From positions 1 to 8,870 of the forward strand of contig NZ_AWQQ01000144.1 of NCBI RefSeq assembly GCF_002607855.1: a stretch of 8,870 bases of DNA, in the 5' to 3' direction. The position numbers were made by a program, and so were the translations under genes. Origin of the DNA: Desulforamulus profundi (GTDB lineage Bacteria > Bacillota_B > Desulfotomaculia > Desulfotomaculales > Desulfotomaculaceae). Under the pieces are notes generated by a model. The model saw only the letters and a program-made list of their open reading frames with translations. It was not told where the DNA came from and made no database searches. This document shows positions 1 through 7,756 of this stretch, in pieces; the stretch's first letter is position 1, and each line of letters begins with the position of its first letter.

Positions 1-3
1 TTT

Positions 4-13
4 CCCTCCCTCC
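4..13 (-). promoter_or_regulatory. Shine-Dalgarno of a gene starting beyond the window edge
   Basis: On the minus strand the last bases of the window read GGAGGGAGGG followed by AAA. This is a strong ribosome binding site with no start codon inside the window, so a further minus-strand gene should begin within about ten bases past position 1. In related Firmicutes the gene after the HIT gene is often rpsU (ribosomal protein S21). That identity is synteny-based inference only. Confidence 0.5.
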
Positions 14-85
14 GCCAAACCATAAGACCTTGGATCTGTACGAATATATATTGATGTAAAAATTGCAAAAATACAATACCATTTA

Positions 86-114
86 ATTATAACGCAAACT
101 CTCCAAACAGTCAA
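86..114 (-). promoter_or_regulatory. Sigma-A-type promoter for the gene beyond the left edge
   Basis: On the minus strand there is a -35 box TTGACT (109-114), a 17-bp spacer and a perfect -10 box TATAAT (86-91). Transcription would start near position 79, giving an AT-rich leader of about 80 nt that ends in the strong Shine-Dalgarno at 4-13. It begins 8 bp after the HIT stop codon and I see no terminator between them. The next gene can therefore be expressed independently while also receiving read-through. This is the best promoter match in the window. Confidence 0.7.
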
Positions 115-121
115 TAACCTC

Positions 122-463
122 TTAACCCGGAGGCCATTGCATCTTTCTTCCCCCGATCAGGTGGAAGTGAACATGGTACACCGTTTGGCCTCCCTCTTCT
201 TTACAATTGGAAACCACCCGGTATCCCTTTTCCAATCCCAGTTCCCTGGCCAATTTGGATGCAGTGACGAGTATGTGGCCCATTATCTCTGCATCTTCGG
301 GGTTCAGGTCCTCGAGAGTGGAAATGTGTTTCTTGGGGATAATCAATACATGTACCGGAGCTACAGGTGCGATGTCCTTGAAAGCAAAGACCCTATCATC
401 TTGATATACCACCTGGGACGGTATTTCCCCGGCAATGATTTTACAAAAGAGGCAGTTTTGCAC
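122..463 (-). CDS. HIT-family (Hint/PKCI-like) nucleotide hydrolase
   Basis: A small cytoplasmic histidine-triad protein of about 113 residues, the usual size for the bacterial Hint branch. These enzymes hydrolyse purine nucleoside phosphoramidates and acyl-AMPs; the physiological substrate is usually unknown. The triad motif HVHFHLIG sits near the C-terminus, with His at about residues 97, 99 and 101. An N-terminal CLFC pair (residues 4 and 7) resembles the zinc-binding Cys pair seen in many bacterial members. The frame is open to a TTG at 464-466, but the GGAGG at about 471-475 lies 8 nt from the GTG at 461-463 and only 5 nt from the TTG, so I chose GTG; the difference is one residue. It is the last gene of the visible cluster, 92 bp after mtaB, and may have its own promoter. 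The family call is secure; the exact substrate is not. Confidence 0.9.
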   Translation of the reverse strand: MQNCLFCKIIAGEIPSQVVYQDDRVFAFKDIAPVAPVHVLIIPKKHISTLEDLNPEDAEIMGHILVTASKLARELGLEKGYRVVSNCKEEGGQTVYHVHFHLIGGRKMQWPPG

Positions 464-500
464 CAACTACACCTCCCCCCAGGGCAAAATAAACTATATA

Positions 501-529
501 AACATAGTCTTTTCTAAAAGTTTATTCAA
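501..529 (-). promoter_or_regulatory. Weak promoter candidate for the HIT gene
   Basis: In the 92-bp spacer after mtaB the minus strand carries TTGAAT (524-529), a 17-bp spacer and TATGTT (501-506). A start near 494 would give a leader of about 30 nt carrying the Shine-Dalgarno. The -10 box matches only 4 of 6 consensus positions and the region is AT-rich, so chance is possible. A short ACTAT/ATAGT dyad overlaps it. No convincing terminator separates mtaB from the HIT gene. Confidence 0.3.
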
Positions 530-558
530 CACGCCCTCAATATTATCCTGCAACCCTG

Positions 559-1868
559 TTAAATAATTCTGCCTTTTACCAGGGATCCCTGTACTTCTTC
601 AATATGTACGGTAACAAGTTTCCCCCGCAAATTTTTCTCACCGGGGAATATTACTTTGAGATAGGTATCCGTATGGCCCTCAAACAGTTTATCATCCTTC
701 TCATAGGGCTGCTCTGCCAGTACCTGCAGGTCCTTGCCCAGCTGCCGCCCGGCATACTCATGGGCCAACCGGTTCCCCAGCTCAATCAGCCTTTTGCTGC
801 GATCTTCTTTTTCCTCCGGCGAAACTTGATCAGGCATTTCCGCCGCCGGGGTCCCCTTGCGAGGCGAGTATTTAAAAACGTGAATGCCCGCAAATCCTAA
901 CTTGCCCACCGTATTCAAGGTATTCTGGAAATGAAGCTCCTTTTCTCCGGGAAATCCCACGATAACATCGCTGGTAATGGCAACTCCTTCAATGGTCCTG
1001 TAAATCCGTATGATTAATTCCTCAAACTGGCGGGTATTGTAGCGGCGTTTCATCCTGGCCAGGATTTCGTCGTCCCCGCTCTGCAGCGGGATATGCAGGT
1101 GGCGGCAAACGTTGGCGTTATTGGCCACGGCTCGATGAGGGCATCATTAATGTCATGGGGTTCCACCGAACCCAGCCGCAGTCTGGTGAGTCCCGGTACT
1201 TTCGCCAGGCGTTCCACCAGCCAGCCCAAATTAATGTTCTGACCGTGAAAATCCTGGCCATAGGCCCCGATGTGAATACCGGTCAAAACAACTTCTTGAA
1301 AACCCTGATTGACCAGCTCTGTTGCAGAACGGAGGACATTTTCCGGCAGGCGGCTTCTCACGGGGCCACGGGCATAGGGAATGATGCAGTAGGCACAAAA
1401 ACTGTTGCACCCTTCCTGAATTTTAAGAAAGGCCCGGGTTTTCCCCTGTTCGGCGGGCACCGGAAGTTCTTCGAAACAATCGCTTGCCATTACGTCTACA
1501 ACGGCATTCACAGGTCCCCTTTCCCCGGAATGGGCCTCCACCAGTTTGACAATCCTGCTCTTATCCCTGGTTCCTACCACCAGGTCCACGCCGGGAATCT
1601 CCAGCACTTCCCCCGGAGAAGTCTGGGCGTAGCAGCCCGTAACCACGATCACCGCCGCCGGGTTTTGTTTGGCTGCCCTGCGAATGATTTGCCTTGACTT
1701 GCGGTCCCCCAGGTGGGTCACGGTGCAGGTATTGATGACATAGACATCGGCGGGCTGCTCAAAGTCCACAATTACGTAACCGGCCTGACGGAACAGGTCA
1801 CCGATGGCGGAAGATTCATACTGGTTGACCTTGCAGCCAAGGGTATAGATGGCGGCGGTTTTAGACAT
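559..1868 (-). CDS. mtaB: tRNA (N6-threonylcarbamoyladenosine-37) methylthiotransferase MtaB, frameshifted
   Basis: A radical-SAM methylthiotransferase that converts t6A37 to ms2t6A37 in tRNAs reading ANN codons. The N-terminal methylthiotransferase domain shows its three cluster cysteines at residues 12 (TLGCKVNQ), 48 (NTCTV) and 79 (TGCY). The radical-SAM CxxxCxxC motif CNSFCAYC is at 154-161, and a TRAM-like RNA-binding tail lies at the C-terminus. Reading stops making sense after the residues DALIE near 1131; the conserved sequence resumes as AVANNAN in another frame. Restoring one C between 1130 and 1131 gives a continuous 436-residue protein, the normal family length. The ATG at 1866-1868 has AGGAGG at 1876-1881, which overlaps the rsmE stop codon, so the two genes are probably translationally coupled. 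MtaB rather than MiaB or RimO is supported by the start TLGCKVNQYES and the rsmE neighbour. Most likely intact in the organism. Confidence 0.9.
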
Positions 1869-1879
1869 CGACTAACCTC

Positions 1880-2620
1880 CTAACCCAGTTCCCCGTAATG
1901 ATACAGCACCATGGTCAAGGCCGCCGGCCCGGCCGTTTCGGTGCGCAGAATACGGTGTCCCAATGTGACACTATGAAAGCCTTGCTCCCTGGCCCGCGCT
2001 GCCTCTTCCGGTGTAAAACCGCCCTCCGGACCGATGAACAGGTAAACCTCGGAGGGCGCTGCCACGTTTTGCAGGACCTCCTTAAGGGATTGCTGTCTTT
2101 CGTCCTCCCAGGGCATCAATACCAGTGCGCCCAGTGGGATGCCGGCCAGTACTTCGTCCCAGCGACAAAGCCGTTGTACTTCCGGAACACCGGCCCGGCG
2201 GCACTGTTTGGCGGCTTCCATGGCCACCCGCTGCCAGCGTTCCTGACGCTCGGCCACCTTTTTGCCCTCCAATTTAACCACCGACCGGGCCGCTGCCAGG
2301 GGAATAATCCGGTGCACCCCCAGCTCGGTACTCTTCTGAATAATGGTTTCCATTTTATCGCCTTTGGGCAGCCCCTGGACCAGTGTCACTTTGAGATGCG
2401 GTTCGGAGTCCGCCTTTTCTTGTCCCAGCAGCCGGCAAAGGATTTCTTCTTTATTTATTTCACGAATCTCTGCCTGGTAAACAGCCCCTGTGCCATCCAG
2501 AACGGTCAGGGGATCTCCCACGGCCATGCGCAGTACCCGGGTGATATGCTTGACATCCGGCCCGGTGATAATGGCTGTGGTTTCTTTAATTTGTTCAGGT
2601 TGGACAAAAAACCGGGGCAA
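1880..2620 (-). CDS. rsmE: 16S rRNA (uracil-1498-N3) methyltransferase RsmE
   Basis: A SPOUT-fold methyltransferase that methylates N3 of U1498 in helix 44 of 16S rRNA in the 30S subunit. The protein starts PRFFVQ, as RsmE proteins usually do, has an N-terminal PUA-like domain, and carries the C-terminal knot motifs: IGPEGGFTPEE, then LGHRILRTETA, which together form the SAM-binding trefoil knot. The frame is open to a TTG at 2633-2635, but the GGGAGGG at 2627-2633 can only serve the TTG at 2618-2620, 6 nt downstream. I therefore chose that start, giving 246 residues, normal for the family. It begins 2 nt after the prmA stop and its ribosome binding site lies inside the end of prmA, so coupling is likely. 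prmA-rsmE-mtaB is a common Firmicutes order. Nothing appears to be missing. Confidence 0.93.
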   Translation of the reverse strand: MPRFFVQPEQIKETTAIITGPDVKHITRVLRMAVGDPLTVLDGTGAVYQAEIREINKEEILCRLLGQEKADSEPHLKVTLVQGLPKGDKMETIIQKSTELGVHRIIPLAAARSVVKLEGKKVAERQERWQRVAMEAAKQCRRAGVPEVQRLCRWDEVLAGIPLGALVLMPWEDERQQSLKEVLQNVAAPSEVYLFIGPEGGFTPEEAARAREQGFHSVTLGHRILRTETAGPAALTMVLYHYGELG

Positions 2621-2622
2621 TT

Positions 2623-3548
2623 TTATCCCTCCCAAACACTAAGGTAAGACACCCATTCCCCGTCTTCCTTGCGCTCTAAAACCTTAAATCCGGTCTGCTC
2701 CAGCTTCTCCTTAACTTCCTCCGCCCGGTTCCGAATGATTCCTGAGGTAATAAAAGTACCCCCAGGTTTGAGAATTCTTAGCACATCCGGTGCCAGGACG
2801 ATAATCACGTTGGCCACAATATTGGCGATGACAATGTCCACCGGCCGGTTCACTTGGTCCAACAGGTTGCCGTGGAGAACTTCTACCTTATCCTCAACTT
2901 TATTCAACCGCGCATTTTCCCTTGCCACGTTGACCGCCACTTCATCCAGGTCTACGGCAAATACCCTGGCGGCACCTAGTTTGGCGGAGGTAATGGCCAG
3001 AATCCCTGTACCGGTTCCCACATCCGCAACCGTCTCGCCGCCTTTTATAATTCCCTCCAGAAACTCCATGCACATGGTGGTGGTGGGGTGATTACCGCAG
3101 CCAAAGGCCATGCCGGGGTCCAGTTCCAAAACCACTCGACCGTCCGGCGGGGTATATTCTTCCCAGCTGGCTTTACCGCCAGTTTACGCCCAATTTCCAC
3201 CGGCTTGTAGTAGGCCATCCAGGCGGTGGCCCAGTCTTCTTCCGCCACCCTTGCCGTTTCAACCTTTGGTGCTGACCCTAGGGGCAGCCCGGCCAGCCTT
3301 TCCTGCAGCAGCACCAGCTTGTCCTCCAACTCCGGGCCTTCGGGCAAGTAGGCCTTGACCATGGGCATGGGCCGGTTGAGAACCTCCGGCGGGAATTCGT
3401 AATGGTCCCAAATATTGGCTTCAATGTACCTAGAAATTAAGGCGGGGTCTTCAATGACAACCCCGCCGGCACCCAGTTCATCAAAAATATTGCTTACCAT
3501 GTCAATCCCCTCATGGGGCACATGGACAGCGATTTCGAGCCAGTTCAA
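2623..3548 (-). CDS. prmA: Ribosomal protein L11 methyltransferase PrmA, frameshifted
   Basis: A class I SAM-dependent enzyme that methylates amino groups of ribosomal protein L11. The N-terminal L11-recognition domain covers roughly residues 1-110. The catalytic domain contains the PrmA signature LDPGMAFGCGNHPTT (commonly FGTGTH in relatives), SAM motif I VADVGTGTGIL and the active-site segment NIVANVI. The frame breaks after residue 128 (VKPA, codon at 3165-3167). Adding one base there restores WEEYTPPDGRVVLELDPG and a 308-residue protein, the usual length. The start is a TTG at 3546-3548, giving NWLEIAV as the expected PrmA opening; GGAGGAG lies about 7 nt upstream and no ATG fits. It follows dnaJ, as is typical of Firmicutes, but here a 197-bp repeat-filled spacer separates them. 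The function is confident; the break is probably a sequencing error. Confidence 0.9.
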
Positions 3549-3630
3549 AACAGTTCTCCTCCCTACCGAGAGCTTACAGGTAATAGATACTTGTGTATAT
3601 GACTGTTGTTCAGTAGCTTTAGACTTATAA

Positions 3631-3741
3631 GCATTGCTTTAGGGTCCAGTTGCTAGACTAAAGGGCACTGCTTACGGGTCCTGAAAACAAGACCCCAGAG
3701 AAATACAGCATTAGTCTAACAACTAGACCACAAAGAAATGC
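3631..3741. repeat. Long imperfect dyad (about 111 bp) between dnaJ and prmA
   Basis: The outer arms 3631-3661 and 3711-3741 are inverted copies matching at 26 of 31 positions. The centre holds a further GGGTC/GACCC stem at 3676-3680 and 3691-3695, so the whole region folds about one centre near 3686. Each arm also contains its own small hairpin (GTCTA-N5-TAGAC type). On each side the sequence is roughly duplicated: AGAAATACAGCATTAGTCTA at 3699-3718 and a copy at 3735-3754 match at 18 of 20 positions with a 36-bp period. The dnaJ stop codon falls within the edge of this repeat. It could be a MITE-like insertion, an mRNA processing or stability element, or a structured leader of prmA. It is not a classical intrinsic terminator because no T tract follows. 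Confidence 0.75.
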
Positions 3742-3744
3742 AGT

Positions 3745-3760
3745 ATTAGTCTATTAGTCT
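3745..3760. repeat. Tandem 8-bp repeat at the dnaJ stop codon
   Basis: ATTAGTCT occurs twice in direct tandem (3745-3752 and 3753-3760). The first copy contains the dnaJ stop codon (TAA on the minus strand) and both encode the final residues RLID. TTAGTCTA also occurs at 3711-3718, inverted at 3654-3661, and again at the grpE stop codon (7133-7140). An 8-bp direct duplication next to a dyad element could be an insertion footprint or simple slippage. Confidence 0.6.
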
Positions 3761-4888
3761 ATCCATAAAAGCATCTTTCATTTTTTCAAAGATGTTCTTG
3801 TCAGCCCCCTTGGGGCTTTTTTCGCCGCTTAGCCGGGCAAATTCACGCAGCAGTTCCTTTTGTTTTTCACTCAGCTTGGTGGGTGTTGCCACCTTGACGC
3901 GGACATGCTGGTCGCCACGGCCGCTGCCGTTGAGGTAGGGGATCCCCTTGCCCTTAATGCGGAAAATCGTGCCTGTCTGGGTTCCCTCGGGCAGCCTGAG
4001 ATCGGCCGTACCGTCCAGGGTAGGTACTTCAATAACATCTCCCAGCGCCGCCTGGGCAAAGGAAATGTCAATGTCACAGACAACCTCATTGCCCTCTCTT
4101 CTGAAGAACTTGTGGGGGCGGACCAGAATGTATACGTAAAGATCCCCCGGCGGGCCGCCCCTGAGACCGGCTTCCCCTTCACCGCTCAGGCGCAGGCGGG
4201 AGCCGTCATCCACCCCGGCGGGAATTTTAACATGCAGGGTTTTGGTTTTTCGAATCTGACCGGCGCCCCGGCAGGTGGGGCAGGGTCTTTCGATGATTTT
4301 TCCGGTGCCGTGGCACTCCTCACATGTGCGGCTCTGGACAATACGGCCAAAGGGGGTGTTGGAGGCGTATTGGACCTGCCCGGTACCTTGACATACGTCA
4401 CAGGTCTTGGGTCTGCTGCCCGGTGCGGAGCCGCTGCCGTTACAGGTGTCACAGGTTTCGGTGCGGGGCACCTGGATATCCCGTTCCACACCAAAGGCTG
4501 CTTCCTTAAAGGAAACCTCCAGGTTAACCCGCAAATCGTTCCCTTTCTGCGGGCCGGTACGCTGCCGTCCCATGCCGCCAAAGAACATATCAAAAATATC
4601 GCCCAACCCGCCAAAGTCGGCGCCAAAACCGCCAAAGCCACCGGCGCCAAAGCCCTGGCCGTCGGTGGCGGCGTGGCCGAACTGGTCATAGGCCGCCCGC
4701 TTGTCAGGGTCGCTTAATACAGCGTGAGCTTCGGCAATTTCCTTAAATTTGGCCTCCGCTTCCTCTTTGCTGCCCTGGTAGACATCCGGGTGGTACTGGC
4801 GGGCCAGCTTGCGGTAAGCTTTCTTAATCTCCTCCTGGGTGGCACCTCTCGGCACACCTAACACCTCATAGTAGTCACGCTTAGCCAT
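3746..4888 (-). CDS. dnaJ: Chaperone protein DnaJ (Hsp40)
   Basis: Co-chaperone that delivers unfolded substrates to DnaK and stimulates its ATPase. It is a full-length type I DnaJ of 380 residues. The J domain (about 1-70) has HPD at 33-35. The Gly/Phe-rich linker covers about 77-107. Four CxxCxGxG zinc repeats start at residues 146, 163, 189 and 203 ([32 protein letters not shown]). The two C-terminal beta domains and the dimerisation end follow. The ATG at 4886-4888 is preceded by AAGGTGGTGA (4892-4901). It lies 85 bp after dnaK across a spacer with a strong hairpin, and is followed by the prmA spacer. The very C-terminus (RLID and the stop) lies in repeated TTAGTCTA sequence, so the natural end may have been altered by that repeat. 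No frameshift is seen. Confidence 0.98.
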   Translation of the reverse strand: MAKRDYYEVLGVPRGATQEEIKKAYRKLARQYHPDVYQGSKEEAEAKFKEIAEAHAVLSDPDKRAAYDQFGHAATDGQGFGAGGFGGFGADFGGLGDIFDMFFGGMGRQRTGPQKGNDLRVNLEVSFKEAAFGVERDIQVPRTETCDTCNGSGSAPGSRPKTCDVCQGTGQVQYASNTPFGRIVQSRTCEECHGTGKIIERPCPTCRGAGQIRKTKTLHVKIPAGVDDGSRLRLSGEGEAGLRGGPPGDLYVYILVRPHKFFRREGNEVVCDIDISFAQAALGDVIEVPTLDGTADLRLPEGTQTGTIFRIKGKGIPYLNGSGRGDQHVRVKVATPTKLSEKQKELLREFARLSGEKSPKGADKNIFEKMKDAFMDRLID

Positions 4889-4911
4889 GTTTCACCACCT
4901 TACATTCATAA

Positions 4912-4941
4912 ATTACAGGGGAATAACCATTCCCCTGTAAT
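4912..4941 (-). terminator. Perfect 13-bp hairpin between dnaK and dnaJ (attenuator or processing element)
   Basis: ATTACAGGGGAAT (4912-4924) and its exact complement ATTCCCCTGTAAT (4929-4941) flank a 4-nt loop. In the minus-strand transcript this lies 32 nt after the dnaK stop and 23 nt before the dnaJ start. No run of U follows directly, so it is not a complete intrinsic terminator. A partial terminator, or a 3' end stabiliser that leaves more dnaK than dnaJ mRNA, fits better; that role is inference. Confidence 0.6.
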
Positions 4942-4973
4942 CCGGCAACACTACTTTATTATATTACAACGCT

Positions 4974-6837
<1,864 letters not shown>

Positions 6838-6961
6838 CTAAAATTAATTAACTTTCTTGAGGTAGATATTTTTTTACCGATATAAGCTAATGCTTGCTTT
6901 AGTTTAGAAGTGTTAGTTAAGGGGCAGACTGGCATTTCCAACGCTACGCTCTGAAGTTTTC

Positions 6962-6978
6962 ATGATTGTCTAAATCAT
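6962..6978. promoter_or_regulatory. Dyad overlapping the dnaK promoter -10 box (possible operator)
   Basis: ATGATT (6962-6967) and AATCAT (6973-6978) form a perfect 6-bp inverted repeat with a 5-bp spacer. It covers the -10 box and the expected start site of the promoter facing dnaK, a position where a bound repressor would block initiation. It does not match CIRCE. The arms are short and AT-rich, so chance is possible. Confidence 0.3.
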
Positions 6979-7002
6979 ACGTGTATATACCGCGCTTGAC
7001 AA
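6974..7002 (-). promoter_or_regulatory. Sigma-A-type promoter facing dnaK
   Basis: On the minus strand TTGTCA (6997-7002) and TATGAT (6974-6979) are separated by exactly 17 bp, each matching 5 of 6 consensus positions. Transcription would begin near 6967, giving a dnaK leader of about 155 nt. It lies within the 183-bp inverted-repeat element. dnaK-dnaJ may therefore be transcribed separately from the chaperonin-grpE pair, in addition to read-through. Confidence 0.55.
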
Positions 7003-7137
7003 ACTACAAGTACGATAGTTACGCCCTAATGCGGCATTCCTTTGTGGCTATTACGGGCTAAGCAACGCAGCCGAATGCTCCGCTTCGCTTTTGGAAAAGC
7101 CAGTCTGTCTGTGTATGGTTTGTTTGAGTTTTTTAGT

Positions 7138-7743
7138 CTAAGACTTTGCCACCTTCACCATGGAAGGTCTGATGACTTTTCCTTTCAGGTAATACCCGCG
7201 TCTGAGTTCTTCCGCAATGGTGTTCTCCGGTTCGCCGGTGTCTTCCACCTGCATAACCGCTTCATGGAGGTTGGGGTCGAAGGGCTCCCCTTTGGCAGGA
7301 ATGGGGGTCAGTCCTTCGGCATTTAATACTTCGTTTAACTGGCGGTGAATCATTTCCACACCGCTGATAAATTTTTCCCCGCCGTCCCCGGCGGAGGCCA
7401 GGGCCCTCTCAAAGTTGTCCAGAACAGGTAACAGGTTCTTAATCAACTGCTCGGAGCCAAACTTTAAAAGCTCCTCCCGCTCCTGGCGGGTGCGGCGGCG
7501 CAGATTTTCATAATCTGCCTGCAGTCTGAGTGCCCGGTTATAGTTATTTTCCGCCTCAGCGGTCTTTTCCCTTACCAGCTTCTTTAATTCCGCCGGGTCA
7601 TCGGGCAACCCGTCGGTTTGGCCGGGAGTTTCCCCGGCCTCTTCAACCGCCGCTTCTGTTGCGGGGTCATGCATGCAGTTCTCTTCTTGCAGGTTCTCTT
7701 CCCGAGCTTCTTCTTGATCCTGCCTCATATTTTCTTCGGTCAC
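7138..7743 (-). CDS. grpE: Nucleotide exchange factor GrpE
   Basis: Releases ADP from DnaK and so resets the Hsp70 cycle. The protein has a long acidic, low-complexity N-terminus, a coiled-coil dimerisation helix (about residues 50-110, with YENLRRRTRQEREE and LLPVLDNFERAL) and the C-terminal beta domain that contacts DnaK (FDPNLHEAV, GYYLKGKVIRPSMVKVAK). The frame is open to a TTG at 7771-7773, but that lies inside the chaperonin gene. AGGAGAGGTG just upstream of the GTG at 7741-7743, spaced about 6-7 nt, decides for GTG and 201 residues. It begins 13 bp after the chaperonin stop, and its ribosome binding site overlaps that stop, which argues for one mRNA and coupled translation. The stop codon sits in a TTAGTCTA motif. 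hrcA, which often precedes grpE in Firmicutes, is not at this position. Confidence 0.96.
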   Translation of the reverse strand: MTEENMRQDQEEAREENLQEENCMHDPATEAAVEEAGETPGQTDGLPDDPAELKKLVREKTAEAENNYNRALRLQADYENLRRRTRQEREELLKFGSEQLIKNLLPVLDNFERALASAGDGGEKFISGVEMIHRQLNEVLNAEGLTPIPAKGEPFDPNLHEAVMQVEDTGEPENTIAEELRRGYYLKGKVIRPSMVKVAKS

Positions 7744-7756
7744 TGTATCACCTCTC

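Larger units (their letters stand above)
6925..7107. repeat. 183-bp element with 17-bp terminal inverted repeats (MITE-like)
   Basis: The ends are CAGACTGGCATTTCCAA (6925-6941) and TTGGAAAAGCCAGTCTG (7091-7107), inverted copies with one mismatch. Inside lie an imperfect stem GCCCTAAT/ATTACGGGC (7023-7058), a dyad ATGATT-N5-AATCAT (6962-6978) and GC-rich GCGAAGC/GCGTAGC segments next to each end. There is no coding capacity and I see no clear target duplication. The size, terminal inverted repeats and intergenic position resemble a non-autonomous miniature element. Without other copies in the genome this remains a hypothesis; it could also be a structured RNA leader. Confidence 0.55.

Noticed and set aside
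1898..2647. 249-codon plus-strand open frame opposite rsmE
   Set aside because: It mirrors RsmE almost exactly, has no recognisable motif, and the minus-strand gene has strong family evidence.
3631..3741. CRISPR array or T-box leader in the dnaJ-prmA spacer
   Set aside because: The copies are inverted and diverged rather than evenly spaced identical repeats, and I see no T-box consensus or terminator; prmA is not a T-box-regulated gene type.
3860..4717. 285-codon plus-strand open frame opposite dnaJ
   Set aside because: It lies wholly antisense to a clear DnaJ with all family motifs, lacks a ribosome binding site and has low-complexity composition. It is a shadow of codon use.
6881..6920. 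Possible CIRCE operator (CTAACACTT resembles TTAGCACTC)
   Set aside because: Only 6 of 9 positions match in one half and the second half 9 bp away does not match GAGTGCTAA.
7134..7145. AGTCT-A-AGACT palindrome at the grpE stop followed by an A/T run, as a terminator
   Set aside because: The loop would be a single base and the stem 5 bp, which cannot form a stable hairpin.
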